32,588 bases of DNA from an uncultured Methylococcales bacterium. GTDB taxonomy: Bacteria > Pseudomonadota > Gammaproteobacteria > Methylococcales > Methylomonadaceae. The stretch is from the NCBI GenBank assembly GCA_903902705.1, contig CAIUVX010000055.1, positions 1 through 32,588 on the forward strand, given 5' to 3'. The translations under genes were made by a program, and so were the position numbers. The notes under the pieces were generated by a model that did not search any database, was not told where the DNA came from, and saw nothing but the letters and a program-made list of their open reading frames with translations. Within the stretch, counting starts at the first letter, position 1. Every line of letters starts with the position of its first letter. Below are positions 8,257 through 17,069 of the stretch, piece by piece.

Positions 8257-8286
8257 TTAGCCACAAAGCTAAAGTTAGGGTATAAC
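8257..8286 (+). promoter_or_regulatory. Weak candidate promoter for the YdjM-like gene
   Basis: TATAAC (8281-8286) lies 28 bases before the ATG at 8314, with TTAGCC (8257-8262) 18 bases further upstream as a poor -35 match. It is in the divergent gap between the phosphomannomutase and the membrane hydrolase gene. Support is from hexamer likeness only. Confidence 0.25.
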
Positions 8287-8313
8287 TGCTATTTTACGAA
8301 AAATTTTTAGAAT

Positions 8314-9039
8314 ATGGCTAATTTTAACACTCACTTATCGGTTGCTATCGCTGCCAGCGCAGGTGTCGCGCTGGTTGCCGTTAATATAAATATCATGACT
8401 ATCACCGACGCGCCTTGGATGATTGTGTTTGGCGCAATTGGCGGTATGTTGCCCGATATTGATTCGGGGAATTCAACACCTATCAAACTATTTTTTACTA
8501 CCTTAGCACTTATTGCTCTATTGACTGTAGTTAATGTCTTTAAAAATGGCTATCAGCCTTACATTGTGTTGTTGATGGCAGGAGCGGCTTATATCGTAGT
8601 GCGTTACGCATTGCTTTCCTTATTTGACCGTTTCACTAGCCACCGTGGCATTTTCCATTCTATTTTAACGGCGACATTTTTTTGTTTGCTCATGGTGTGT
8701 ATCGGCTGTTATTTACTACATTGGGATATTTTACATTCGTGGTTAAGCGGCTTTTTTATTGGCTTTGGCTTTATTGTTCATTTGTTACTGGATGAACTTT
8801 ATAGTGTGGATTTATCCAATAAACGCATGAAAAAATCCTTTGGCACCGCTTTAAAACTCTACAGCTATAACAATAAAATCACCTCTGCATTAATGTTAGC
8901 TGTTACCGTGGGACTAGCTTGGATAACACCGCAACCACAACCTTTAATTAAGGCATGGCAAGCACAGGCTATCCCTCATTTATTAGCGGTAAAATCGATT
9001 ATCACCGCCCCCATTGTTAAAAAAACCAACCAAAAATGA
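8314..9039 (+). CDS. YdjM/DUF457-type inner-membrane metal-dependent hydrolase
   Basis: A 241-residue membrane protein with about five hydrophobic helices. It carries the conserved polar signature of the YdjM family: H7, LPDID (46-50), HRGIFHS (110-116) and HLLLDELYS (156-164). These His and Asp residues lie near the membrane surface and are thought to bind metal. In Escherichia coli YdjM is an LexA-regulated inner-membrane protein, but its reaction is not settled. I see no clear LexA box upstream here. It stands alone on the plus strand, divergent from phosphomannomutase and followed by a methyltransferase gene after 56 bases. The family assignment is good; the biochemical role is unknown. 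Confidence 0.82.
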   Translation: MANFNTHLSVAIAASAGVALVAVNINIMTITDAPWMIVFGAIGGMLPDIDSGNSTPIKLFFTTLALIALLTVVNVFKNGYQPYIVLLMAGAAYIVVRYALLSLFDRFTSHRGIFHSILTATFFCLLMVCIGCYLLHWDILHSWLSGFFIGFGFIVHLLLDELYSVDLSNKRMKKSFGTALKLYSYNNKITSALMLAVTVGLAWITPQPQPLIKAWQAQAIPHLLAVKSIITAPIVKKTNQK

Positions 9040-9095
9040 GACTAGCAGTTAAAATTAGCCTTATTTTGTAACCAATCCTTTTTACACATACACGC

Positions 9096-9875
9096 ATGAA
9101 AGAACAAATTGCCGTAACAACCCCATTACAAGCCGCTATTCAGTGGAGCTTAGCGTCTTTTGATGAACAAAGCTGGGTAAAAAAAATAAGTGATAGCACA
9201 AGTAGCACCCATTATCCAATTAAACTATTGCGCTACTGGTTTATGTATCAGCTTATAAAATCCCAACAACAGCGACTAGGACGACCTATACGCGTGTGTG
9301 AAATTGGTGTTGATAGAGGGCAAATGCGTCGTTATATGCAGGATGCAGGTTTTACTGACATTGAATGCTGGGAGGCAGTCGATTACAAATTGCAACCTGA
9401 ACTCAGCGAATCTGGTTATACCAAGCAAATTCAAGCCAATGTCGATGTGCCAGAGTTTCAGTTGGCTGAAAAATACGATGTCATTATTGTGTTACATCTA
9501 CTTGAGCATTTATTTGAACCTGAAGAATTGGTTGCCAAACTTGCCCCTGCATTAATGTCAGACGGTGTATTAATCGGTGGTTTTCCTGCGGTGCCACAAA
9601 TTATCCAAGCCTACCGCCAAGAAAAAATCCGCAAAACCGCCGCTGATTTTGGACACGTCAGCACTTTTTCACCACAACGAGTAAAAAGCATGGCGGAAAG
9701 CTGTGGGTTAAACTTGGACTTTCTATCAGGCACTTATATGCTTCGTAAACGCAATTTTGCCTTAGAAAACTATCCTTTCTGGGTGCGATTGAATCTACTG
9801 TGGGGTGCGTTGTTTCCTTCACTTAGTGGTGAAATTTATTGGTGTATGCGTCAGCATAGAGCTAACACACAATAA
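9096..9875 (+). CDS. Class I SAM-dependent methyltransferase, substrate unknown
   Basis: A 259-residue protein of the Methyltransf_23-like type. VCEIGVDRG (67-75) is motif I, with the usual third Gly pattern altered to GVDRG. E93 in CWEAVD suits the ribose-binding acidic residue. YDVIIVLHLLEHLFEPEEL (127-145) is motif IV/post-IV, followed by SDGVLIGGFP. Such proteins often methylate small molecules, sugars or lipids, but nothing here fixes the substrate. The C-terminal segment (about 220-250) is aromatic and hydrophobic, which may indicate membrane association. No strong ribosome site is seen before the ATG. The gene is isolated between the YdjM-like gene and a repeat-bearing gap. Confidence 0.78.
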   Translation: MKEQIAVTTPLQAAIQWSLASFDEQSWVKKISDSTSSTHYPIKLLRYWFMYQLIKSQQQRLGRPIRVCEIGVDRGQMRRYMQDAGFTDIECWEAVDYKLQPELSESGYTKQIQANVDVPEFQLAEKYDVIIVLHLLEHLFEPEELVAKLAPALMSDGVLIGGFPAVPQIIQAYRQEKIRKTAADFGHVSTFSPQRVKSMAESCGLNLDFLSGTYMLRKRNFALENYPFWVRLNLLWGALFPSLSGEIYWCMRQHRANTQ

Positions 9876-9930
9876 AATGATAGCGTTCATGGTGTGAGTT
9901 GTGGGATTAGAATTAAAGCAAGTTTAATCT

Positions 9931-9979
9931 ATAGCGAGTAGCTTAGATTCTGCTACGCTCCATCTAAGCTACTTGCTAT
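9931..9979. repeat. Long near-perfect hairpin (18-bp stem)
   Basis: ATAGCGAGTAGCTTAGAT (9931-9948) and ATCTAAGCTACTTGCTAT (9962-9979) pair over 18 bp with a single G.T position and a 13-base loop. It lies in the 166-base gap between the SAM methyltransferase and the DNA methyltransferase. The trailing bases (TTCGTATT) are not a proper T-run, so it is more like a palindromic repeat unit than a standard terminator, although it would also stabilise the upstream transcript. It marks the left edge of an accessory gene. Confidence 0.8.
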
Positions 9980-10041
9980 TTCGTATTACGGGTTAACTCG
10001 ATAGGTTCGACCCTCACTAGGCACTGTCCGAAACATTAACC

Positions 10042-11571
10042 ATGAAAAACCAAATTTATTACGGCGATAATTTAGACGTGTTACGCAACCACCTAGCCAG
10101 TGATAGCGTGGATTTATGTTACATCGATCCGCCGTTTAATTCCAAGCGCAACTACAACCAAATCTACAACAACATCGGTACGGAAGACAAAGCCCAATCG
10201 CAGGCATTTATTGACACATGGACGTGGGATAGTATGGCGGAACATGGTTTACGGGAAATTATTGCTAACAAAAACGGTGTGTTATCCGCGCAAAGCATCA
10301 AGCTAATGATTGGTTTGGAGCAGATTTTAGGTAAAGGCTCTTTGCTGGCTTATCTAGTTAGCATGACTTTACGCATTGCGGAAATTCGCCGTGTGTTAAA
10401 ACCGACTGGCAGCTTTTATTTACATTGCGACCCGACCGCCAGCCATTATTTGAAATTGGTTTGTGATGGGGTATTTTGTTCCAGCGGTGGCGATTTTAGA
10501 AATGAAATTATTTGGTGTTATAGTACTGGTGGACGCGCAAAAGAATTTTATCCTAAAAAGCATGATGTTATTTTTTGGTACATTAAAAGTAAAAACTATC
10601 TTTTTAATTATGATGCTATTGCATTAGAAAGAGATACTACAACTATGCACGAACCTATTCTGCATGATGATGAAGGTAGATCGTATCAACGGAATATAAA
10701 AAACGGAAAAGAATATAAATACTATTTGGACAAAGGCGTTTTACCTAACGATTGGTGGATAGATATACAGGCTATTAATCCATCTGCCAAAGAACGCTTA
10801 GGCTATCCAACCCAAAAACCCGAAGCCTTGCTAGAGCGCATTATCAAAGCCTGTTCCAATGAAGGCGATGTAGTGTTAGACGCTTATTGCGGTTGCGGTA
10901 CAACTATCGCGGTTGCTCATAGGTTAGGCAGAAAATGGATAGGCATAGACATTACCTACCAAAGTATTTCACTGATTTTAAAACGCCTAGAACATAGCTT
11001 TATTAAAGATTTTACTGACAATGTGGTCGATAAAAATATCGCTAACCTACTTGAACAGTTAGAAATTAACGGTGTTCCTAAAGATATGGATAGTGCGATT
11101 GCTCTAGCGAATAAACAAGATGATAGAACCCGTAAAGAGTTTGAAAAATGGTTGGTGTTAAGTTATTCGAACAACCGCGCCACCATCGACGAAAAGAAAG
11201 GCGGTGATGCTGGCATTGATGGCATTGCCTTTTTAGATGACGTTGATAGCGACAACAAACACACCGTTAAGCAAGTATTGTTTAGCGTCAAGTCTAATAA
11301 AACTTTATCGCCCTCAGTGATACGCGATTTATACGGTACAGTTGAACGCGAAAACGCGGCAGTGGGTATTTTATTAACACTGTATCCAATGGAAAACCTA
11401 GTTAAAGAAAGTAAAAAATACGGTGAAGTCAAGTTAGCCAATAATTTTTATTCAAAAATACAAGTGGTTTGTGTCGAAGAGATGCTTAACGGCGAACGAC
11501 TACAACTTCCTAATGTTATTGATGTATTAAAAAAAGCCGAACAAAAAGCGATTCAAATGTCCATTTTATAA
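10042..11571 (+). CDS. DNA adenine methyltransferase fused to an Mrr-like nuclease domain
   Basis: A 509-residue two-domain protein. Residues 1-325 form a beta-class type II/III-style methyltransferase: GDNLDVL (8-14), catalytic DPPF (29-32), a target-recognition region in the middle, GYPTQKPEALLERI (254-267) and the SAM-binding DAYCGCGTT (280-288). DPPF before the SAM motif points to N6-adenine methylation. Residues about 365-485 look like an Mrr-type PD-(D/E)xK domain: FEKWL, GGDAGIDG (387-394), then SVK (415-417) and VIRDLYG with a following hydrophobic strand. The usual Gln or Glu before the last lysine pair is Ser here. No separate restriction or specificity subunit lies nearby. The middle of the gene (about 10500-10790) is visibly more AT-rich than either end. 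It could be a one-protein restriction-modification enzyme or a solitary methyltransferase with a degraded nuclease. Confidence 0.85.
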   Translation: MKNQIYYGDNLDVLRNHLASDSVDLCYIDPPFNSKRNYNQIYNNIGTEDKAQSQAFIDTWTWDSMAEHGLREIIANKNGVLSAQSIKLMIGLEQILGKGSLLAYLVSMTLRIAEIRRVLKPTGSFYLHCDPTASHYLKLVCDGVFCSSGGDFRNEIIWCYSTGGRAKEFYPKKHDVIFWYIKSKNYLFNYDAIALERDTTTMHEPILHDDEGRSYQRNIKNGKEYKYYLDKGVLPNDWWIDIQAINPSAKERLGYPTQKPEALLERIIKACSNEGDVVLDAYCGCGTTIAVAHRLGRKWIGIDITYQSISLILKRLEHSFIKDFTDNVVDKNIANLLEQLEINGVPKDMDSAIALANKQDDRTRKEFEKWLVLSYSNNRATIDEKKGGDAGIDGIAFLDDVDSDNKHTVKQVLFSVKSNKTLSPSVIRDLYGTVERENAAVGILLTLYPMENLVKESKKYGEVKLANNFYSKIQVVCVEEMLNGERLQLPNVIDVLKKAEQKAIQMSIL

Positions 11572-11573
11572 CG

Positions 11574-11603
11574 TGCCGTTTTAAACGATAAATCGGTTAT
11601 AAT
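11574..11603 (+). promoter_or_regulatory. Candidate promoter of the ndk operon
   Basis: A perfect TATAAT (11598-11603) sits 40 bases before the ndk ATG, in the 71-base gap after the DNA methyltransferase gene. The -35 region (TGCCGT at 11574-11579, 18-base spacer) is weak. Position and the perfect -10 box make it the best candidate for starting transcription of the housekeeping cluster. Confidence 0.45.
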
Positions 11604-11642
11604 TTCTACTCACTTTATTATTTTTAAGAGTCTTACAACACA

Positions 11643-12074
11643 ATGGCAATAGAACGCACTTTCTCAATCATTAAACCTGACGCAGTGGCAAAAAATGTTA
11701 TCGGTCAAATTTACAGCCGTTTTGAAGCCAATGGCTTGCAAATCGTGGCGGCAAAAATGTTGCATTTGACTAAAGAACAAGCCGAAGGTTTTTATGCAGA
11801 ACACAGTGAACGCGGCTTTTTTAACGATTTAGTCGCTTTTATGATTTCAGGCCCTGTCATTATGCAAGTGTTAGAAGGCGAAAACGCAGTGTTAGCACAC
11901 CGCGACATCATGGGTGCGACTAATCCTAAAGACGCAGCGGCTGGTACAATTCGTGCTGATTTCGCAAGTAGCATTGATGAAAATGCGGTACACGGTTCTG
12001 ATGCTGTAGAAACCGCTGCCAGAGAAATCGCTTATTTTTTCTCAGCCAATGAACTCTGTGCAAGAACCCGTTAA
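11643..12074 (+). CDS. ndk: Nucleoside diphosphate kinase
   Basis: A 143-residue enzyme, exactly the usual bacterial length, that transfers the gamma-phosphate from ATP to other (d)NDPs. [12 protein letters not shown] at the N-terminus and the catalytic H117 in NAVHGSD are diagnostic, and R-x-I-M-G-A-T-N-P (87-95) is conserved. The C-terminus (ELCARTR) closely follows the family pattern, so the stop at 12074 is genuine even though the rlmN frame already opens at 12049 inside it. It is the first gene of the ndk-to-der cluster. Confidence 0.98.
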   Translation: MAIERTFSIIKPDAVAKNVIGQIYSRFEANGLQIVAAKMLHLTKEQAEGFYAEHSERGFFNDLVAFMISGPVIMQVLEGENAVLAHRDIMGATNPKDAAAGTIRADFASSIDENAVHGSDAVETAAREIAYFFSANELCARTR

Positions 12075-13185
12075 TCCATCCTTCGACAAGCTCAGGACGA
12101 ACGGGCGAGTTAATTTGCTGGATTTCGACAGAAAAGGCTTAGCCGCCTTTTTTGTCGGTTTAGGCGAAAAGCCGTTTCGTGCGACGCAATTGCTAAAATG
12201 GATTTATCAAGAAGACGTTCAAGACTTCGATTTGATGACTAATATTAGCAAAACGTTACGCACCTATCTCAATGAAAACTGTTGTATTGAAACGCCTGAA
12301 ATTGTCGTCGAGCAAATCGCTAGCGATGAAACCCGCAAATGGGTGATGCAAACGCATTGCGGCAATCGAATAGAAACGGTGTTTATTCCCGAAGAAGGGC
12401 GCGGTACTTTGTGCGTGTCTTCACAAATTGGTTGTGCGTTGGCGTGTACCTTTTGCTCTACTGCGCAACAAGGTTTTAATCGCAATTTAAGCACGTCTGA
12501 AATTATTGGTCAGGTTTTTGTCGCGCAAAAGCGTCTAGGGACTACCGCAAAAATTACCAACGTGGTGATGATGGGCATGGGCGAACCGCTGTTAAATTTT
12601 GATAATGTGGTTGCGGCAATGAATTTGATGATGGACGACTTTACTTATGGGCTATCCAAACGCCGTGTTACCATCAGTACCTCAGGTGTTGTGCCTGCGA
12701 TGTATCGCTTAACAGAAGTGTGTGATGTCAGTTTAGCTGTGTCATTACACGCAGTGCGTGATGAATTGCGTGATGAGTTAGTGCCTATCAATAAAAAGTA
12801 TCCGTTAAAAGAGTTAATGGAAGCCTGTCGGGCAAATGCCAAACTTGCACCACGCCGTACCGTCACCTTTGAATATGTGATGTTAGCAGGGGTGAACGAT
12901 TCCTTAGCCGATGCTTACGGTTTGATAAAACTATTAAAAACCGTTCCAGCAAAAATTAACTTAATACCTTTTAACCCATTTCCTCAGTCGGTTTATCGTT
13001 GCTCTAGCAAAGAAACTATGAATCAGTTTAAAACGCTATTAAATGATGCAGGGATAGTCACTACCATCAGAAAAACACGCGGCGAAGACATTGATGCAGC
13101 TTGTGGTCAGTTAGTTGGACAAGTGCAAGATAAAAGCCGTAGACACCTTAAATTGGCTAATGTGAGTTCAGAACGTGTGGCTTAA
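12049..13185 (+). CDS. rlmN: Dual-specificity 23S rRNA/tRNA adenine-C2 methyltransferase RlmN
   Basis: A radical-SAM enzyme of 378 residues that methylates C2 of A2503 in 23S rRNA and A37 of some tRNAs. The iron-sulfur cysteines are C129, C133 and C136 (CALACTFC). The catalytic pair are C122 (GTLCVSS) and C352 in [18 protein letters not shown] is the SAM-binding motif. The first 20 residues are non-conserved and contain FDKLRTNG, encoded by a short dispersed repeat (12080-12104); the conserved family sequence begins at [11 protein letters not shown]. The ATG at 12049 overlaps ndk by 26 bases and lacks a clear ribosome site. A later start such as the TTG near 12115 (VNLL), preceded by GGGCGAG, would exclude the repeat. 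Downstream it overlaps the pilus lipoprotein gene by 11 bases. Confidence 0.95.
   Translation: MNSVQEPVNPSFDKLRTNGRVNLLDFDRKGLAAFFVGLGEKPFRATQLLKWIYQEDVQDFDLMTNISKTLRTYLNENCCIETPEIVVEQIASDETRKWVMQTHCGNRIETVFIPEEGRGTLCVSSQIGCALACTFCSTAQQGFNRNLSTSEIIGQVFVAQKRLGTTAKITNVVMMGMGEPLLNFDNVVAAMNLMMDDFTYGLSKRRVTISTSGVVPAMYRLTEVCDVSLAVSLHAVRDELRDELVPINKKYPLKELMEACRANAKLAPRRTVTFEYVMLAGVNDSLADAYGLIKLLKTVPAKINLIPFNPFPQSVYRCSSKETMNQFKTLLNDAGIVTTIRKTRGEDIDAACGQLVGQVQDKSRRHLKLANVSSERVA
12080..12104. repeat. Dispersed FDKLRTNG-type repeat inside the rlmN frame
   Basis: The core TTCGACAAGCTCAGGACGAA (12082-12101) is a well-known short repeat that is scattered through many bacterial genomes and yields FDKLRTNG-like peptides when it lies in a reading frame. 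TTCG and CGAA form its outer stem. Here it sits just after the ndk stop and in frame within the predicted rlmN N-terminus, where it adds length but leaves the fold intact. It shows that the ndk-rlmN junction has taken up a mobile or spreading repeat unit. Confidence 0.8.
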
Positions 13186-13930
13186 AAAATTTAATCAAAT
13201 TGTACGTTGTCTGTTGCCTATCGCCTTGGTTGCTTGTTCCACTGTGGCTGAAAGAGAAGCAGCTGATGGAGCAGATGTCCATTTACAGTTAGGTGTACGT
13301 TATTTGAATCTGAACAATCTACCAGCGGCGAAAGAAAATTTAGAGTTAGCCTTAAAAAGTGATTCTAATAGTGTCCCCGCTCATATCGCGCTAGCTTTTT
13401 TATATGAAAAGCTTAATAAATATGACGACGCTCGAAGTCAATATGAGCTTTCTTTAAACCTAGATCCCGAAAATTTGAGTTTACTGAATAATTTTGGACG
13501 ATTTCTTTGTGATAGACGCGAGTTTGACAGAGGTATGACTTTATTGGTCAAAGCCAGTACCGATATGTTAAACGAAACACCGTGGATGGCATTTACTAAT
13601 GCAGGACGTTGCCAAATGGCGATGGGTGACAAGAAAAACGCTCAAGGTTATTTTGAAAAAGCCTTACAAGTTAATCCAAATTACGCGCCTGTATTACAGG
13701 AAATGCAAAAATTAAGTTATCAAAATGGCGACTTCAAGGCAGCACAAGAATATTTACAACGCTATTTATCGGTTGCCACACAGACCCCCGAATCGTTATG
13801 GTTAGCAATCCAAACAGAAAGTGCGTTAAAAAATGATATGCTAGTGAAGGAATATACTAATCTATTGTTAGAAAATTTTCCTTATTCAAACGAAGCAAAA
13901 CAAATTAAATCGACGCAACGACCACAATAA
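13175..13930 (+). CDS. pilW: Type IV pilus biogenesis TPR lipoprotein PilW/PilF
   Basis: A 251-residue outer-membrane lipoprotein. The signal peptide ends in lipobox LVAC with C21 as the lipidated residue, followed by Ser-Thr. The mature part is a run of about six tetratricopeptide repeats (for example [18 protein letters not shown] and [18 protein letters not shown]). PilF/PilW helps the secretin PilQ assemble in the outer membrane for type IV pili. The start codon is GTG at 13175 and overlaps the end of rlmN by 11 bases, matching the common rlmN-pilF order. The usual next genes, rodZ and ispG, are absent; hisS follows after 14 bases. Confidence 0.92.
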   Translation: MWLKKFNQIVRCLLPIALVACSTVAEREAADGADVHLQLGVRYLNLNNLPAAKENLELALKSDSNSVPAHIALAFLYEKLNKYDDARSQYELSLNLDPENLSLLNNFGRFLCDRREFDRGMTLLVKASTDMLNETPWMAFTNAGRCQMAMGDKKNAQGYFEKALQVNPNYAPVLQEMQKLSYQNGDFKAAQEYLQRYLSVATQTPESLWLAIQTESALKNDMLVKEYTNLLLENFPYSNEAKQIKSTQRPQ

Positions 13931-13944
13931 AGTCGTCACATATT

Positions 13945-15219
13945 ATGGCAAACAATATACAAGCAATACGAGGAATGCACGATGTGCTACCCGATCAAAC
14001 TCCACTTTGGCAATACGCAGAAAAAATCATCCGCGAGGTATTGAGTGGCTACGGCTATTCAGAAATCCGTCTGCCCATCGTGGAAAAAACCGAGTTATTC
14101 AAACGCTCTATCGGTGAAGTCACTGATATAGTTGAAAAAGAAATGTACACCTTTGATGACCGTAATGGTGATTCTTTAACCCTGCGTCCCGAAGGTACGG
14201 CGGGCTGTTTACGCGCCTGTTTAGAGCATGGTTTACTGCATAATCAAGTGCATCGTTTATGGTATTACGGAGCTATGTATCGCCATGAGCGTCCACAAAA
14301 AGGACGCTATCGGCAATTTATACAATTAGGCGTTGAAACCTATGGTATGTCTGCGCCTGATATTGATGCCGAACTTATTTTACTGATGGATAGGCTTTGG
14401 AAACGCTTAGGCATTCGTGACAAAGTGAGTTTACAATTGAATTCATTGGGATCGATTGCTGAGCGTCTGGTGTATCGTGACAGTTTAGTGAGCTATTTTC
14501 AACAACACTTAGAACAACTTGATGAAGACAGCTTACGGCGACTCAAGACCAATCCGCTACGCATTTTGGATACTAAAAATCCAGCGATGAAAGACGTAGT
14601 GGCTAACGCGCCTGAATTAATGGCGACCTTAGGTGAAGAAAGTCTGACGCATTTTAAAACTATTACCACTTTATTGGATAATGTTGGTATAGGTTATGAA
14701 ATTAATACTCGCTTGGTACGCGGCTTAGATTATTACAGTAAAACCGTGTTTGAATGGGTAACAACTGAGCTAGGTTCACAAGGGACAGTGTGTGCAGGTG
14801 GACGCTATGACGGTCTAATCGAACAACTAGGCGGCAAACCTAATCATGCTGTCGGTTTTGCAATGGGCATGGAACGCTTATTGGCGTTAATGGAAACTTT
14901 AGAGTTACCTGTAGAGCCAGTTGTTGATGTGTATTTGATTCGTGTCGGTGAGCAAGCCACACAACAAGGATTTTATCTTGCCGAAGCCATCAGAAATCAA
15001 ATCGCAGGCTTAAAATTACAAGTGGATTGTGTTGGCGGTAGCTTCAAAAGCCAATTCAAAAAAGCCGATAAAAGTGGTGCGAGCTATGCGCTAATTTTAG
15101 GTGATGATGAAGCCAGTCGCGGTGAAGTCAGTATTAAATCCTTGCGTGACCAACAAGAACAGCAAGTATTATCACAGACAGCAGCGATTGAATTTTTACA
15201 AATCGCGTTTTTAAATTGA
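13945..15219 (+). CDS. hisS: Histidyl-tRNA synthetase
   Basis: A class II aminoacyl-tRNA synthetase of 424 residues, the normal length. RGMHDVLP (9-16) opens the catalytic domain. [11 protein letters not shown] and the motif 2 arginine region ([14 protein letters not shown]) follow. The histidine-binding box [15 protein letters not shown] lies near residues 255-270 and motif 3 is [10 protein letters not shown]. The C-terminal 90 residues form the anticodon-binding domain, ending with [20 protein letters not shown]. It charges tRNA-His. It sits 14 bases after pilW, and its stop TGA overlaps a TTG that opens the yfgM frame. Confidence 0.98.
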   Translation: MANNIQAIRGMHDVLPDQTPLWQYAEKIIREVLSGYGYSEIRLPIVEKTELFKRSIGEVTDIVEKEMYTFDDRNGDSLTLRPEGTAGCLRACLEHGLLHNQVHRLWYYGAMYRHERPQKGRYRQFIQLGVETYGMSAPDIDAELILLMDRLWKRLGIRDKVSLQLNSLGSIAERLVYRDSLVSYFQQHLEQLDEDSLRRLKTNPLRILDTKNPAMKDVVANAPELMATLGEESLTHFKTITTLLDNVGIGYEINTRLVRGLDYYSKTVFEWVTTELGSQGTVCAGGRYDGLIEQLGGKPNHAVGFAMGMERLLALMETLELPVEPVVDVYLIRVGEQATQQGFYLAEAIRNQIAGLKLQVDCVGGSFKSQFKKADKSGASYALILGDDEASRGEVSIKSLRDQQEQQVLSQTAAIEFLQIAFLN

Positions 15220-15236
15220 TAACCAAGAGAATAGCA

Positions 15237-15887
15237 GTGGAAATTTTAGATACAACAGAAGAAGAACGCCTTGAATCGGCACAAAGATGGTGGAAGGAAA
15301 ACGGACAATCTACCATCATTGGCATAATCGTCGGTATTATTGCAATTTTAGGTATGCAGTATTGGCAAGATTACAAGCACAGCCAAGCAGAGAAAGCATC
15401 GATAATTTATGCAGAACTTTTAAAAGCTGTTGATAGCAATGCCAAAGACAACATAGAAAAATTAGCTATACAGCTTCAAACTGATTACCCCAAAACAGAT
15501 TACGCGCTTTACAGCGGCTTATATCAGGCACAGTTAAAAGTTCAGCAAAATGACACTGCAAGCGCGAAACAGATTCTGACAAAAATTGGTGAAAGCTCAA
15601 ACAAAGAATTGAGTAATATCGCTAAAATCAGATTAGTTCGCTTAATGCTGGCAACCAAAGAATATGAGCAAGGCTTAGAGTTGATTAACAAAATTGACCC
15701 CGCGAGTTCAGCCAGTTATTCCAGTAATTATGATGAATTAGTGGGTGATTTATACGTTGCCTTAAACCGTTTAGATCAAGCGCGTACTTCTTACCAAACC
15801 GCGTTGCGCAATGGTTCTAAATCACCGCTATTGCAATTAAAAATTGATGATTTGACCGCGCCTGAGCGGGTGGAAAGTAAAAAATAA
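15237..15887 (+). CDS. yfgM: YfgM family membrane protein (SecYEG/BamB-associated TPR protein)
   Basis: A single-pass inner-membrane protein of 216 residues with a periplasmic TPR-like domain. In E. coli YfgM joins the PpiD-SecYEG complex and helps hand proteins to periplasmic chaperones. The frame is open from a TTG at 15216, but GTG at 15237 is preferred: AAGAGA precedes it at suitable spacing, and it yields the family-like acidic N-terminus (EILDTTEEERLE) before RWWKENG. The transmembrane helix STIIGIIVGIIAILGMQYW follows at about residues 23-41, then helical repeats with alanine and leucine spacing. It ends exactly where bamB begins (TAATG), a pairing conserved across gammaproteobacteria. 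Confidence 0.92.
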   Translation: MEILDTTEEERLESAQRWWKENGQSTIIGIIVGIIAILGMQYWQDYKHSQAEKASIIYAELLKAVDSNAKDNIEKLAIQLQTDYPKTDYALYSGLYQAQLKVQQNDTASAKQILTKIGESSNKELSNIAKIRLVRLMLATKEYEQGLELINKIDPASSASYSSNYDELVGDLYVALNRLDQARTSYQTALRNGSKSPLLQLKIDDLTAPERVESKK

Positions 15888-17068
15888 TGCGTAAAATTAC
15901 CCTGTTACTACTGCTTTGTTTAGTGTTGGTAGGCTGTGCTACAGTCAAAGAATCCATGTCTGGTGTTTTCGACTATTTTAGTGGTGGTCAAGACAATGCC
16001 GAACCACCCACGCCATTGGTCGAATATACTCCAGAACTGGATGTTAAGGTATTTTGGAAAGAAAGTGTCGGTGTCGGTGCTGATGGACGGACGCTAAAAT
16101 TAATACCAGCGATTGGTGCAGGGAAAATTATTGCCGCTGACAGAGAAGGCGTGGTAGAAGCAAGGGATGCAAAAACAGGCTCATTGCTTTGGGAAGTAGA
16201 AACCGAAATACCTTTCTCAGCAGGCCCTAGCTTAGCGGCTGGTCGAATTATTTTGGGATCAAGTAAAGCTAAAGTCGTTGCCCTCAATAGTGAAAATGGC
16301 GAACAGCTTTGGGAAAATACGGTTTCGAGTGAAATACTCGCTATGCCTGTGATAGCCAAAGGCATTGTCATTGTGCGTACCACAGCGGGCGAAATTGTTG
16401 CTCTTGATGAGAGAACAGGTAGACGATTATGGAGTTATGAACACAGTGTGCCTGCCTTAAGCATACGCGGCACTGGGTCTCCGTTGATTGTTGGTGACAA
16501 GGTAATTGTTGGTTATGACAATGGTAAATTAGTTGCTTTGCATTTAAACAACGGTAAATATATCTGGGAAGCTACCATCGCTATGCCTAAAGGGCGTTCT
16601 GAAATTGAACGCTTAGTCGATTTGGATGTTGATCCCATAGAAACAGGCGACACCATTTATGTCGCTGCTTATAACGGTGGAGTCAGTGCTATTTCTGTAA
16701 GCGATGGCGAAGTGTTATGGCGCAACGACAAAATTTCCTCGCATACAGGTTTAAGTTACGACAATCGTCATTTGTATTTATCTGATTCATCAGGACAGGT
16801 TTTACAAATAGAACAACGAGGTGGCGCGGGGCTGTGGAAACAAAAAGAACTCAGTTATCGCAGTTTAACTGCCCCTGTGTTGTATCAAGATTATGTGGTA
16901 GTGGCTGATTATAATGGCTATGTACATTGGCTTAGTACGCGTGATGGCAGGCAATTGGGACGTGTACAAATCAGCGATAGCGGCATAGATACCAAACCCA
17001 TCGTTGCTGATGGTATTGTTTATGTTTATGCAAAAGACGGCACACTCGCCGCATTAACAGCGAATTAA
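15887..17068 (+). CDS. bamB: Outer-membrane protein assembly factor BamB
   Basis: A 393-residue lipoprotein of the BAM complex, which folds beta-barrel proteins into the outer membrane. The signal peptide ends LVGC with C17 as the lipidated residue. The rest is an eight-bladed PQQ-like propeller with repeated blade signatures such as [42 protein letters not shown] and [13 protein letters not shown]. The ATG overlaps the yfgM stop by one base, so translation is coupled. The length and the neighbours yfgM and der match the usual arrangement. Confidence 0.96.
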   Translation: MRKITLLLLLCLVLVGCATVKESMSGVFDYFSGGQDNAEPPTPLVEYTPELDVKVFWKESVGVGADGRTLKLIPAIGAGKIIAADREGVVEARDAKTGSLLWEVETEIPFSAGPSLAAGRIILGSSKAKVVALNSENGEQLWENTVSSEILAMPVIAKGIVIVRTTAGEIVALDERTGRRLWSYEHSVPALSIRGTGSPLIVGDKVIVGYDNGKLVALHLNNGKYIWEATIAMPKGRSEIERLVDLDVDPIETGDTIYVAAYNGGVSAISVSDGEVLWRNDKISSHTGLSYDNRHLYLSDSSGQVLQIEQRGGAGLWKQKELSYRSLTAPVLYQDYVVVADYNGYVHWLSTRDGRQLGRVQISDSGIDTKPIVADGIVYVYAKDGTLAALTAN

Positions 17069-17069
17069 T

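Noticed and set aside
9985-10025. TTCGA-containing stretch resembling a tRNA T-arm, possible tRNA remnant or attachment site
   Set aside because: The bases around GGTTCGACCC do not form a 5-bp T stem with a 7-base loop, and no acceptor, D or anticodon arm can be built nearby.
15216-15236. TTG start for YfgM overlapping the hisS stop
   Set aside because: GTG at 15237 has AAGAGA upstream and yields the family-like acidic N-terminus.
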